Source of the DNA: Aliikangiella maris
Lineage (GTDB): Bacteria > Pseudomonadota > Gammaproteobacteria > Enterobacterales > Kangiellaceae
Assembly: GCF_040719265.1 (NCBI RefSeq)
Contig: NZ_JBFDAH010000003.1
Span: forward strand, 221,361 to 285,360
Direction: 5' to 3'
Length of the DNA stretch: 64,000 bases
The stretch's first letter is position 1. The number at the start of each line of letters is the position of its first letter. The position numbers were made by a program, and so were the translations under genes. The notes beneath the pieces were generated by a model that saw only the letters and a program-made list of their open reading frames with translations, was not told where the DNA came from and made no database searches. Shown here in pieces: positions 37,828 through 47,110 of this stretch.

Positions 37828-38649
37828 AGCGCTCTCCAATGTAGCTATTGTTCCATATTTACTGGTCATTACTAATCGACACCTTTTACAGGTAAGTCTT
37901 CATTGACCCGTTAAAATGACAGCTCGAACTTATTTTGTTTTATGACAGAAATTACGTAAATTCTTAATTAATTCATCAATCCTTGAAGTAGAGGTGTGTT
38001 AGAGATGAATAATGTTGATTTTATGTGTTTAGCTTTTTATGAATATAACCTTTTACAGTTATAGATTTTATTGAAAAAATATTTCAAGTTAAACCAACTG
38101 GTTAAGTTTTGCAGCTTAAATGATACTGACCTATTTTCTTTAAATTGATTTATTAAATTCAATCGGTATATTAAGGTCAACCAGCTTAAAACCTAAGCAA
38201 ACTAAAAGAACATCGACAATGATATTAGATAGCCTGCCTCATTTTGCGATAATTCTACCTCTCCTCCTCTGTATATTCAACTACTATTTAGTTCTGTTTT
38301 TATGGCATTAATCCTTTTTTATCGCTTATCAATTTATTGATTTATTTATAATTCAAATAAATATTTTCAACTTAAAAAACTTAAACAATCATACATTTCA
38401 CCAGCTTGACCATCAGGATGACTCATCTAACAATATTTTGGTAATTGCTTCAAAATCAATCGCAACTATCAGATTAATTTGACGAGCAAATTAAGTTTTA
38501 AATAATTATATAAGCCTTTATTTTTTATCATTTTGCGCTATGCATCTCATATCAAAACTTATCTAACCGATTAAACATTTTTGTCATACGAACAATCTAA
38601 TCTTTTCAATATCCCATCGCCCGACACTTAATAATCAGAAGAATTTTTT
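37828..38649. other. Long AT-rich divergent intergenic region
   Basis: About 820 bases between the divergent surface-protein and endonuclease genes. A 30-codon hydrophobic frame (38219-38311) lacks a ribosome site, and I do not call it. I see no strong inverted repeat. The length suggests regulatory sites, but none can be named. Confidence 0.4.
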
Positions 38650-39420
38650 GTGAAAAAATATTTTAGTTTTATTTTTGCTTTAGGAATAATTTTATTCAGT
38701 CAATCTTCTTTTGCTGGAAATTGTGTTTATGGATGTCCTTCAGGTAAATCAGGTCAAATAATTAATCGACCAATTTATACACTGCAAAATAATGCGACAA
38801 CCAAGTTTGCGGATTGGACTGCTTATCAGGTAACTCAAGTAACTATCGATGGTCCTAGTCGTTCACGAACGTGGAGATCAGATCCAAGTATTAGCGCAAG
38901 TAAAACACTTGAACCAGCAGACTATAACGATGCACATGCTGGAATTAATACTGATAGAGGCCATCAAGTTCCCTTAGCTTCATTTAGCAACACCGCCTAT
39001 TGGTCACAAACTAATTACTTGTCAAACATTACGCCACAATCATCCAATTTAAATCAAGGTGCTTGGGTAGATTTAGAAGTAGCGGTTAGAGATTTGGCCA
39101 GAACAGGTCAAGATGTTTATGTGGTTACCGGTCCTCTTTATGAATGGTATTTTAACGAATTGCCACGTGCAGATGAATATCATCGTATCCCTTCGGGATA
39201 TTTTAAAGTTGTAATCACCGTTAATAATGGTTGGGTTGAAGCCTCAGCTTTTATTATGGAACAAAACTTAAGTCGATATGCAAACTTCTGCTCTAGAGAA
39301 GTCACTGTTGATGAAGTTGAACAGCGAGCAGAGCTGAACATCATGCCTTCACTCCCTGGATATAAAGAGTCAGCGGTTGAAGGCAGAACAGGTGGATTAA
39401 CTTCGAGTCTTGGATGCTAA
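38650..39420 (+). CDS. Secreted DNA/RNA non-specific endonuclease (NUC family)
   Basis: 256 residues from a GTG start with AGAAG upstream; the frame gives a clean signal peptide ending SSFAGN. The His-Cys-type beta-beta-metal nuclease motif DRGHQVPLA (DRGH) lies near residues 100-108, and the metal-binding helix region NITPQSSNLNQGAW near 125-138. Both are diagnostic of the Serratia/NucA endonuclease family, which cuts DNA and RNA of either strandedness with magnesium. Cysteines at the mature N-terminus (NCVYGC) and the end (FCSRE, SLGC) may form disulfides. Outside the cell it would supply nucleotides and degrade extracellular DNA, complementing the PhoD phosphatase and proteases in this region. 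Confidence 0.9.
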   Translation: MKKYFSFIFALGIILFSQSSFAGNCVYGCPSGKSGQIINRPIYTLQNNATTKFADWTAYQVTQVTIDGPSRSRTWRSDPSISASKTLEPADYNDAHAGINTDRGHQVPLASFSNTAYWSQTNYLSNITPQSSNLNQGAWVDLEVAVRDLARTGQDVYVVTGPLYEWYFNELPRADEYHRIPSGYFKVVITVNNGWVEASAFIMEQNLSRYANFCSREVTVDEVEQRAELNIMPSLPGYKESAVEGRTGGLTSSLGC

Positions 39421-39437
39421 TTATTTAAGTCATCAAT

Positions 39438-39468
39438 AATAATTACAGATCGATAATTATTAATTTTT
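39438..39468 (+). terminator. AT-rich hairpin with T-tract after the endonuclease gene
   Basis: AATAATTA, loop CAGATCGA, TAATTATT, then AATTTTT. The position, 17 bases after the stop, suits a terminator, but the stem is weak. Confidence 0.45.
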
Positions 39469-39478
39469 ACTAATAATG

Positions 39479-39562
39479 CCGAAACTTAACCAGTTGATGT
39501 GTTACAGTATTTTTCTTATAAAGAGTTTTTTCTAAAATAAGATAAATAAGGTTAAGTTTCGG
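39479..39562. repeat. 84-bp element bounded by perfect 13-bp inverted repeats
   Basis: CCGAAACTTAACC at 39479-39491 and GGTTAAGTTTCGG at 39550-39562 are exact inverted copies 58 bases apart. The interior is AT-rich with no gene. No target-site duplication is evident. It could be a miniature mobile element, a paired operator, or a long hairpin terminator of the small gene at 39584. Confidence 0.6.
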
Positions 39563-39583
39563 AATCATTGAGATAAAGATTAC

Positions 39584-39751
39584 TTATTCGTTATTCTTAT
39601 TATTTGAATCCGCCACATTAAAATGTGTGTGACATTTTTTTGAAACCGACTGCTCATTAAAATAGGACGGTAATTGATGGGTAAGTATATAAGTAAAAAC
39701 CAGTAAAATAAAAACAGCCAGCAACATTACTTCCCTTTCTTTTGAATTCAT
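39584..39751 (-). CDS. Small single-pass membrane protein (55 residues)
   Basis: GGAG lies 7 bases before the ATG. The protein starts MNSKEREVM, has one strongly hydrophobic helix (LLAVFILLVFTYILT, residues 10-24) and a polar tail of about 30 residues with KKCHTHFN and an Asn-rich end. No family is recognised. The good ribosome site and clean topology support a real gene. It is separated from the omega-amidase and endonuclease genes on both sides. Confidence 0.55.
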   Translation of the reverse strand: MNSKEREVMLLAVFILLVFTYILTHQLPSYFNEQSVSKKCHTHFNVADSNNKNNE

Positions 39752-39937
39752 CAAACACTCCGTTGATCGTTGTAGAAAGTTTTACTTAAATATTTTCAAC
39801 CTGTTTAATTAATATTTGTTGATATGGTGCTATCTGAACGAACTCGCTTGTATTAATCAAGTTCGCAGAATTAATTAATATGCAGCAGCTAAATTGTATA
39901 ACGATAGTAATTGATTAAAAAGTCTTATTATTTACAA

Positions 39938-40717
39938 TTATATTTTTATCTCAAAGTCGTCGGCATCTTTTAGCATAGGATAACTTTGGCGAAAAGCTTT
40001 GAGTTCGTCAATATCAATAGTCATTTGAATAATCTGTTGCTGATTATCCTCTGCTGAAACAATAGCTCGGCCTAAAAAGTCATAAATTGCCGTACCTCCA
40101 GAATGGTCAACATTTTTTCCGTCTAAACCAACTCGGTTAACACCAACAACAAAAACTTGATTTTCCATTGCTCTAGCTTTCAATAAAGTATCCCATGCAT
40201 CGCGCCGCATAATAGGCCAATTTGCTACGTTAACCATTACATCATAATCTTGTCGGTTTCGTGACCATACAGGGAAACGCAGGTCATAACAAACTTGAGG
40301 CAAAATGCGGATTTGGTTAATTTCAAAAACTTCTCTGCTTGTACCCGGATTAACATATTGTTCTTCATGTCCTAAGCGAAATAAATGCCGCTTGTCATAG
40401 AAATAAGTCTCTCCATTTGGGTATATCCAGTAAAAACGATTGCGTTTTCGTCCCGCATCTTCAACAAAAACACTGCCCGCTATGACAGCATTATGTTTAA
40501 TTGATTGCTGCTGCATCCACTCATATACCATACCACTTTGTTGTGGCTCTTGAATTGCTTCATCATCCATTCCAAAGCCAGTAGAAAATGTTTCTGGCAA
40601 TACAATTAAATCTGCCGACTTGATAGAGTCTAATCTTTCTGCAAGATTAGCGAGATTTTTAGCTTTATCTAGCCATTGAATATTAGTTTGAACCGCAGCT
40701 ATAGTTAAAGTTGACAT
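39938..40717 (-). CDS. yafV: Omega-amidase (YafV-like, nitrilase superfamily)
   Basis: 259 residues. The nitrilase triad is visible: Glu in VLPETFSTGF (about 42), Lys in YDKRHLFRLG (about 110) and Cys in PQVCYDLRFP (about 143). The sequence is closest to YafV/omega-amidases, which hydrolyse 2-oxoglutaramate or 2-oxosuccinamate to the oxo-acid and ammonia. Its start overlaps the end of the upstream aminotransferase gene by 13 bases, with GGAGAAATT as ribosome site inside that gene. The two are translationally coupled. The pair makes a glutamine transaminase-omega-amidase pathway, in which hydrolysis pulls transamination forward, as in methionine salvage. Confidence 0.88.
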   Translation of the reverse strand: MSTLTIAAVQTNIQWLDKAKNLANLAERLDSIKSADLIVLPETFSTGFGMDDEAIQEPQQSGMVYEWMQQQSIKHNAVIAGSVFVEDAGRKRNRFYWIYPNGETYFYDKRHLFRLGHEEQYVNPGTSREVFEINQIRILPQVCYDLRFPVWSRNRQDYDVMVNVANWPIMRRDAWDTLLKARAMENQVFVVGVNRVGLDGKNVDHSGGTAIYDFLGRAIVSAEDNQQQIIQMTIDIDELKAFRQSYPMLKDADDFEIKI

Positions 40718-41850
40718 AATTTCTCCGCAGCATTTAGCAGTGTATTCTCATTTTTAGCAAAACATAAGCGTACAATTTTATCTGATGTTTGATTTTCATA
40801 AAAAGGACTTAAAGGTATCGCAGCTACGCCTTTTTCTTTTGTTAACCAATGACAAAAATCTCGGTCTGACTTTTGTGAAATTTCACTGTAATCAACCAAC
40901 AAAAAATAGGTCCCTTGTGAATTAAGCAATTTAAATCGAGAGTCTTGCAGTGCGTTTACCAAGCAATCTCGCTTGCTTTGATAAAACCCGGCAAGTTCAG
41001 TAATATGTGACGGTTCTTGCTGCAACATTTTGGCGATACCAAGCTGAGCAGGCGTAAAGCTGGCAAAAGTCACATACTGGTGTATTTTTCTAAACTCATC
41101 GGTTAATTCCGGTGGCGCAGTACAATAACCAAGCTTCCATCCTGTACAATGAAAAGTTTTACCAAAACTAGATACCACCAAAGAACGTTCGAATAATTTT
41201 GGAAAACGTAATACGCTCTCATGCTGCCTTCCATCAAAAGTGATAAACTCATAAACTTCATCACTAATTAAATATAAATCATTTTCCCAAACCAGTTTTT
41301 CAACTGTTTGCATATCTTGCTCAGTTAACAGTGTACCTGTTGGGTTATGTGGACTGTTAATAATTATTGCCTTGGTTTTATTGGTAATTACCTCTTCAAC
41401 CTGTTGCCAGTCAATTTTATAATCCGGTGCTAACATCGGAATGTGAATACAACGCCCACCAGCTAACGCAACTGCCGGTTCATAAGAATCATACGCAGGA
41501 TCAAAAACAATAACTTCATCTCCTGAAGTCACTAAGGTTTGAATGGCACACCACAAGGCTTCAGTTGCGCCAGAGGTGATTGTTACTGATTGTCCGGGAT
41601 TAAGTGGCATGGCATATTGCCTATGAATAAGTTGTTCTACCTGAGCTAACAGCTCTGGCGTACCAATAGAAGGTGCATATTGATTTTTACCACTTGCAAT
41701 AAATTCATTAACTGTCGATTTTAAAAGTTCGGGTGTATCAAATTCAGGAAAGCCTTGCGATAGATTGATCGCACCATGCTGATTGGCCAGCATCGACATT
41801 TCGGTAAATATACTGACTGCAACATTATTAAGTTTACTATGAAATGACAT
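40705..41850 (-). CDS. Class I PLP aminotransferase (YbdL-like methionine/glutamine transaminase)
   Basis: 381 residues. The aminotransferase fold I motifs are clear: NLSQGFPEFDTP near the start, SGATEALWCAIQ for the cofactor phosphate, INSPHNPTGTLL, SDEVYEFITFDG, and SFGKTFHCTGWKLGY, whose first lysine (in GKTFH) is the Schiff-base residue. The sequence fits the YbdL/kynurenine-glutamine transaminase group, which moves the amino group between methionine or aromatic amino acids and oxo-acids. Coupling to the omega-amidase implies glutamine is the amino donor in the cell, regenerating methionine from its 2-oxo acid. It is the first gene of a two-gene unit. Confidence 0.88.
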   Translation of the reverse strand: MSFHSKLNNVAVSIFTEMSMLANQHGAINLSQGFPEFDTPELLKSTVNEFIASGKNQYAPSIGTPELLAQVEQLIHRQYAMPLNPGQSVTITSGATEALWCAIQTLVTSGDEVIVFDPAYDSYEPAVALAGGRCIHIPMLAPDYKIDWQQVEEVITNKTKAIIINSPHNPTGTLLTEQDMQTVEKLVWENDLYLISDEVYEFITFDGRQHESVLRFPKLFERSLVVSSFGKTFHCTGWKLGYCTAPPELTDEFRKIHQYVTFASFTPAQLGIAKMLQQEPSHITELAGFYQSKRDCLVNALQDSRFKLLNSQGTYFLLVDYSEISQKSDRDFCHWLTKEKGVAAIPLSPFYENQTSDKIVRLCFAKNENTLLNAAEKLCQL

Positions 41851-41903
41851 ATTTGTTTCTCATCAGTTAATTGGTGTTCATTGAGTTTGACGGTGTCAGA
41901 TTT

Positions 41904-42713
41904 TTAGAGTTTAAACTCAGCCCATACCGGCGCATGATCACTGGGTTTGTCCATCGCACGAATATCATAATCGATCCCCACATCAACACACAGTTCATAA
42001 AGTGCCTTGGTCGCCAAAATCAGATCTATTCTTAAACCACGCTTAGGCTCATCAGAAAACCCTTTACTGCGATAATCAAACCAGCTAAAGCGATCATTAA
42101 CGGTTGCGTTAAATTTTCGAAAAGTATCATAAAAGCCTTTATCCATAATTTGATTTAACCATTCACGCTCTTCTGGTAAAAAACTACATTTTCCTGTTTT
42201 TAACCAGCGCTTGGCATTCTTTTCACCAATACCAATATCTAAATCAGTATGCGATATATTCATATCGCCCAAAATAATCCAAGGAGATTGTAATTGTTCT
42301 TGGGTGAGGTATTGATTAAGGTCTTGATAAAACTTTTCTTTTGCTGGAAATTTCAAAGGATGCTCGCGACTTTCACCTTGTGGGAAATAACCATTAAATA
42401 CAAAAATATTTTCTTTTGAGGTTTGATGTTCACTAATTATAACCCGTTTTTGAGTTTCTGGCGTGTCACCGGGAAATCCCTTTATTGCCGAAACAATAGG
42501 ATTTTTACTCAGTGTAGCCACCCCATAGTGACCTTTCTGACCATGATAAACCACATGGTAACCAATCGACTCAATAAGCTCATGGGGAAATTCAGTATCA
42601 TCAACTTTTGTTTCTTGCAAACAAATTATATCTGGAGAATGATTATCTACAATAGCTTGAAGCTGATGGGGTCTGGCACGTAGACTATTAATATTGAAGC
42701 TAATAATTTTCAT
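41904..42713 (-). CDS. xthA: Exodeoxyribonuclease III (AP endonuclease)
   Basis: 269 residues, the usual length. MKIISFNINSLRARP at the start, ICLQETKVDD (catalytic metal-binding Glu), YHGQKGHYGVA, LGDMNISHTDLDI, RIDLILAT and SDHAPVWAEF at the end are the full set of exonuclease III motifs. The enzyme cuts DNA 5' to abasic sites and removes nucleotides from 3' ends in base-excision repair. It lies 53 bases upstream of the aminotransferase gene on the same strand and may be co-transcribed with it, though the functions are unrelated. Confidence 0.95.
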   Translation of the reverse strand: MKIISFNINSLRARPHQLQAIVDNHSPDIICLQETKVDDTEFPHELIESIGYHVVYHGQKGHYGVATLSKNPIVSAIKGFPGDTPETQKRVIISEHQTSKENIFVFNGYFPQGESREHPLKFPAKEKFYQDLNQYLTQEQLQSPWIILGDMNISHTDLDIGIGEKNAKRWLKTGKCSFLPEEREWLNQIMDKGFYDTFRKFNATVNDRFSWFDYRSKGFSDEPKRGLRIDLILATKALYELCVDVGIDYDIRAMDKPSDHAPVWAEFKL

Positions 42714-42872
42714 TAATATCTCTATTCTTTTTTTAATTTGATTAATCTTTTTAAATTTATTGACTATTGATTAACAGCTAAATATTCTCAATAAATTGTG
42801 CATAATATGACATACTAAGTCACATTTATTGTAAAAAATAAACTGACAAAAACTACTCTTTTTAATTCAGCA

Positions 42873-44699
42873 TTAATTTTCACTCATCTTATCGTGGCCA
42901 TTTAGCCAGTTATTCAGCAAGGTGTTTTCAGCTTCCGCCAAAGGACTTAAATAGCAGACGCTTTTATAGGCAGCTGTTAGCTCACAGGCAGCATGATGTA
43001 ATCGCTCTCGACGAAAATAGCTAATCATAACGGTTTCTCCCAACGGAATTCGCGCAATCGTTTTGTCTAATTCCGCCGCACTGATTTTAATATTATCGAG
43101 AGCAATAATTAGATCGCCATTTGATAAACCAGCCTGCATTGCGCAGGAATCCTCAAGCACAACATTGACTTTAACACCAGCTGGGTCGTCTGTATATAAT
43201 ACGCCCAAATGAGCAACGGTATTTCTTTCTTTTGGCTGCTCAACATATCCTCCTTTTTCATTATGTAAATATGGCTCAATTAACTGACAATTAATTCCCA
43301 CCTGACTCAATAACGCCGTTAATGGAATATCATCGGTTGAATAAACCAATTGCTGAATGATTTCTTGGCATGATTGCCCACTAATCTGCTCAACAATTTG
43401 CTCAACATCTTGCAATGTAATGCCTATATTGGTCTTACCAAACTTAATCCAAATTTGGCGCATAACATCATCAAGAGATCGTTGGTTTACTGTTAAACTC
43501 CGAATTTCAAAATCAAGCGCTAAAGCAACCAACGAGCCTTTGGTGTAATAGCTGACAATACCGTTAAGCGCATTTTCATCTTGCTTATAAAATTTTGTCC
43601 AAGCATCAAAACTAGATGCCGCTACAGATTGCTTAAACCGCCCTTGCCCTTTGTGTACTCGAGTAATAGTTTGAGCCAACATATCCAAGTACTGTTCAGG
43701 CTTGAGTACCTTTGCACGTGCGAGTAAAAGTTCATCATAATATGAAGTGACACCCTCAAAAAACCATAATAATTCCGTATGTACTTCTCGATTGAGTTCC
43801 AATGGAATAAACTCTTTCGGTTTAATCCGTTTCACATTCCAGCAATGAAAATATTCATGACAGCACAAGGTTAAAAATGTTCGATATCCCTCATCCATTT
43901 GATTAGGATTATCTCCTAATAATGGCAGATCGGCATGGCTACAATGTAAAGCTGTTGACGAGAGATGTTCCAACCCACCAAATCCATTTTTCAACACAAA
44001 AGTCATAAAGATGTACTGCTCGAAAGGCGGTTTTTCATCACCAAAGAATTTGACTTCGGTTTCACATATGGCTTTTACATCATTTGCTATTCGCTTCCAA
44101 TCAACTCTGGCTGGCGCTTCGGTAAAAAACATTTTATGCGGCACACCAAAAACATCAAAAGAGATTTGTTGTAAGTCACCTATTTCAAATGGATAATCAA
44201 TTAATGCCTGATAATTTTCACTTGTATATTCGCCAAAACCCTGGGTGTTAATGTTGACCGCAGGCATTGCTGTCGCAACTTGCCAAGCATTTTTAATCGC
44301 CAAAGGAGACGCATTTAAATGTACATGATGTGGCAACTCATCCAGATCAGTCACCTTTAAGAACAAACTGGTACCATTAAAAAAAGCATGCTGATTGTCC
44401 AGGTGAGCACTTCTCACAGATAAATCCCAAGCATACACTTGATAAATAATTGTCAGCGCTTTAACCGAATCGGTTATTCGCCAGCAGGCTTTTCCGATTT
44501 TTTCGAGTATTACAGGTTGTTGTTCCTCAAAAGCAGTAATTGTCACGATATTTTTTGCAAAATCGCGGATCATATAGCTGCCGGGGATCCAGTCAGGTAG
44601 AGAAAAGGTTTGTCCTTTTTTCAAAGGTTGTGCGATTTTGAGTTTAACTTCAAATAAATGCGCATTTGCGTTTTTAAAATCGACGAAATATTCTATCAT
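42873..44699 (-). CDS. M61-family aminopeptidase with PDZ domain
   Basis: 608 residues; GAGAGAAATA precedes the ATG. No signal peptide, so cytoplasmic. The N-terminal part is beta-rich (LPDWIPGSYMIRDFAKN, typical of M61). The catalytic zinc motif HEYFH is at 281-285, followed by WNVKRIKP and the Glu in LLWFFEGVTSYYDELL. A PDZ domain is at about residues 490-575 (GVLYTDDPAGVKVN, AGLSNGDLIIALDN). M61 glycyl aminopeptidases release N-terminal Gly and Ala. This is a standard full-length member. Confidence 0.92.
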   Translation of the reverse strand: MIEYFVDFKNANAHLFEVKLKIAQPLKKGQTFSLPDWIPGSYMIRDFAKNIVTITAFEEQQPVILEKIGKACWRITDSVKALTIIYQVYAWDLSVRSAHLDNQHAFFNGTSLFLKVTDLDELPHHVHLNASPLAIKNAWQVATAMPAVNINTQGFGEYTSENYQALIDYPFEIGDLQQISFDVFGVPHKMFFTEAPARVDWKRIANDVKAICETEVKFFGDEKPPFEQYIFMTFVLKNGFGGLEHLSSTALHCSHADLPLLGDNPNQMDEGYRTFLTLCCHEYFHCWNVKRIKPKEFIPLELNREVHTELLWFFEGVTSYYDELLLARAKVLKPEQYLDMLAQTITRVHKGQGRFKQSVAASSFDAWTKFYKQDENALNGIVSYYTKGSLVALALDFEIRSLTVNQRSLDDVMRQIWIKFGKTNIGITLQDVEQIVEQISGQSCQEIIQQLVYSTDDIPLTALLSQVGINCQLIEPYLHNEKGGYVEQPKERNTVAHLGVLYTDDPAGVKVNVVLEDSCAMQAGLSNGDLIIALDNIKISAAELDKTIARIPLGETVMISYFRRERLHHAACELTAAYKSVCYLSPLAEAENTLLNNWLNGHDKMSEN

Positions 44700-45025
44700 T
44701 ATTTCTCTCTATTTTTTCCTGAGTTAGGCTGTAGTGATTTAGATTGTAGTGATTTAGATTGTAGTGATTTAGATTATAGCGATTTAAACTGTGATAACTT
44801 ACGACTGCTAGCCGAGTTTGCAGCCTTGGCTAAATATAAATCGGATTAAATAACCAGACTGCAAATTAGCACGCTATTTGCTAATCAATATCAAATCACT
44901 CAATAAAATTCGTATCTATATTTTTACGTCTATAATTTATTTTTAAATCTATATATTTGTATCTACATTTAAGATACAGGTAAACAAAACTTACTTCGCT
45001 TTTGATTATTTATCATTCAAAGAGT
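44700..45025. repeat. Intergenic stretch with four 15-bp tandem repeats
   Basis: The unit GTAGTGATTTAGATT occurs three times exactly at 44731-44775, followed by a diverged copy ATAGCGATTTAAACT (44776-44790). It sits 30 bases upstream of the M61 start, in its probable promoter/leader. The period is a multiple of three, and the plus strand reads SDLDC repeats, but no gene is called. The rest of the stretch shows nothing. Confidence 0.8.
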
Positions 45026-46321
45026 TTATTCTTTTGAACGGTTATGTTGATAGTTAAATACAACAAACAATATGGCACCGGTCAAAGTAATACTTAAAGG
45101 TAAAAACAAGGCATACCGCCCCATTTGGAGTTCATTGACTTCTAGCCATTGATAAAATCCAATTCCGACCAATGGCGCAAAAAGTCCTCTAACGCCAGTT
45201 AAAGTCACATGAATAGCCATATATTGCATTGATTTTGTTTGACTGACAAAATCATTATGCCCTAAATTCCAACCAATAACCGCACCCGACATAGCAATAC
45301 CATAGCAGCAGGCTCCAACAAAATAAAGAAAACTCAGTCCACTTAACTGTGCAGCTAAAAACAAAGCGATAGATGAGACAAACCCCCAACTATGAATTGC
45401 CCTAAAATGAAAAATATGGTTGTTATCAAGTAATCTAGCCCACCAACCAACAGCGATTGGAATAAGTGAAAGTGGAATTGCTGTGGTAATTAATATTTGG
45501 CTACTTTTACTTAAGTCGGTATATTCATTAAGGTAAACAATTAGCGGTGCCATAAACATTAAATTACCGGTGCCTAGGGTAAACATAGCCAATAAATATT
45601 TTGCAAAAGGTTTATTTTCAGCCAGCAGACGAAAAATACTGGCAACCGATAGTCCACTGGCCGTTGATTTTTCGCGCTCAATTTGCTTTAAACTACCGCG
45701 CATCACCAAATAACGATAACGGAAAGCCCCCACCATCGACAGCACCGATAAACTCAAATAAAGCCACTTAAACGCTTCAAATTGCCAGTCGAGTACTTGG
45801 CCAATAGCTATTGCGACAATGGCCATGAGCAAGGAGGTCAAAGTCGCCAGTTTAGCAGTCACTTTGCCACGAATATAACGCGGATAGTTAGCCCGCCAAA
45901 TATCAGAACGTATTGTTAATATGCCAGACCAGCAAATTCGCGCGATAATATAAAACATCAATAGCGCAAAAAGTCCCGATTCATCAAAAGTAGTCTGGCT
46001 AATCCCAAGCCCACATACACAGCAGACTAGTGCCAAGTTAGACACCAATCGAGTCCGGCTGCGACCATGACTTAACTTGACCCACACAAAACTAATCAAG
46101 TTAGAATAAAATGGCGCACCAGTACTGACCGCCACCGCTAAATTTAACAACCAGCTCTCGACCCGTCCCTCGAATCCATTTTTAATTAATACACCAATGA
46201 CACCACCTTCAAGTAGCGCAAGCATTAAAGCCAGACTAGTCCAGGAAAATAATTCGCGACGTATACGCTGCTCAAGTGTTTGTCTTTGGGTTGTAGAAAT
46301 AGCAGGGATTATTCTGGACAT
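45026..46321 (-). CDS. Major facilitator superfamily transporter
   Basis: 431 residues with about 12 hydrophobic helices. A short basic cytoplasmic N-terminus (TLEQRIRRELFSW) precedes the first helix. The loop between helices 2 and 3 carries KLSHGRSRTRLV, a variant of the MFS motif between the first two helices of each half, and the central loop is basic (RYRYLVMRGSLKQIEREKS). The substrate cannot be read. The neighbours (M61 peptidase, alpha/beta hydrolase) give no clear hint. Confidence 0.8.
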   Translation of the reverse strand: MSRIIPAISTTQRQTLEQRIRRELFSWTSLALMLALLEGGVIGVLIKNGFEGRVESWLLNLAVAVSTGAPFYSNLISFVWVKLSHGRSRTRLVSNLALVCCVCGLGISQTTFDESGLFALLMFYIIARICWSGILTIRSDIWRANYPRYIRGKVTAKLATLTSLLMAIVAIAIGQVLDWQFEAFKWLYLSLSVLSMVGAFRYRYLVMRGSLKQIEREKSTASGLSVASIFRLLAENKPFAKYLLAMFTLGTGNLMFMAPLIVYLNEYTDLSKSSQILITTAIPLSLIPIAVGWWARLLDNNHIFHFRAIHSWGFVSSIALFLAAQLSGLSFLYFVGACCYGIAMSGAVIGWNLGHNDFVSQTKSMQYMAIHVTLTGVRGLFAPLVGIGFYQWLEVNELQMGRYALFLPLSITLTGAILFVVFNYQHNRSKE

Positions 46322-46453
46322 CAGTTGAATAACTCAGTGTGCAAAAACAGGAATAAATTAACAGATCGGACCGCTAATAGTAGATTATTCATTAATTATT
46401 GCAAATAGAAATAGACTATTTGATTGAATTTGGACACCTTTGCTGTGCAAATA

Positions 46454-47110
46454 TTAGTCATCTAGAGTAAATATAAAATCTGCCACTTTATCGGCAGCTG
46501 TTTGCAAATTATCTGCGAGCGTTAAACCAGACTTTACCCGAGGCTTAAAGCTGTGATCACCGTCAGCTAAATACTCAACACAAACCTGTTTGCTCAATGC
46601 GTGACCTTCTATCTCATTAGGCTTACCCATACTATCACGTTCTCCTTGTAGAATTAATGTTGGAATACTAATGTGAGCTAAATGTTCTCCTCTAAATTTT
46701 TCTGGCTTATTCGCAGGATGAAAAGGAAAACCAAATGCGATTAGACCACTTATCTTAAATTCAAGTTTAAAATCAGGCGCAGACTCAGTCGCCAACAAAC
46801 TGGCTACCCTTCCCCCCATAGATTTACCAGCCAATATTAATTTATCAGTAGGCAATAACCGTTGACTTTCTTTGAGCTGTTTGATTTGTTGATTAAAATC
46901 ATCAATTAATCGTGGCATTCGATCAGGTGGACGTCGTTTACCATCAATTAATCGCTGACGCATATAGGGAAAATCAAATCGAAAGACCGTTAAATCTTTA
47001 GCGCTAATAAGTTGATCCATCTGTTGCATCCAATCTGAATCTTTGTTTGCTCCAGCCCCATGAGCCAATAGAATTTTAAATTCACTTTTAAACAAGTAGA
47101 AGTCACCCAA
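46454..47110 (-). CDS. Alpha/beta hydrolase of the KANL3/Tex30-like (dienelactone-hydrolase-like) group
   Basis: Up to 218 residues. LLAHGAGANKDSDW near the N-terminus forms the oxyanion loop, LAGKSMGGRVASLLA carries the nucleophile serine, LILQGERDSMG the acid, and GDHSFKPR the histidine. This is the pattern of the small cytoplasmic Tex30/KANL3-like hydrolases, whose substrate is unknown. Start choice is open: the frame begins with TTG at 47110, but a TTG five codons later (47095) has GGTGA at proper spacing and is more likely. No signal peptide. Confidence 0.8.
   Translation of the reverse strand: MGDFYLFKSEFKILLAHGAGANKDSDWMQQMDQLISAKDLTVFRFDFPYMRQRLIDGKRRPPDRMPRLIDDFNQQIKQLKESQRLLPTDKLILAGKSMGGRVASLLATESAPDFKLEFKISGLIAFGFPFHPANKPEKFRGEHLAHISIPTLILQGERDSMGKPNEIEGHALSKQVCVEYLADGDHSFKPRVKSGLTLADNLQTAADKVADFIFTLDD

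Noticed and set aside
38219..38311. 30-codon hydrophobic frame in the region before the endonuclease gene
   Set aside because: No Shine-Dalgarno and no neighbour logic; hydrophobic short frames are expected in T-rich DNA.
44658..44849. 63-codon plus-strand frame with SDLDC pentapeptide-like repeats
   Set aside because: It begins inside the antisense of the M61 gene start, has no ribosome site, and the repeats follow directly from a 15-bp tandem DNA repeat. Reported as a repeat, not as a gene.
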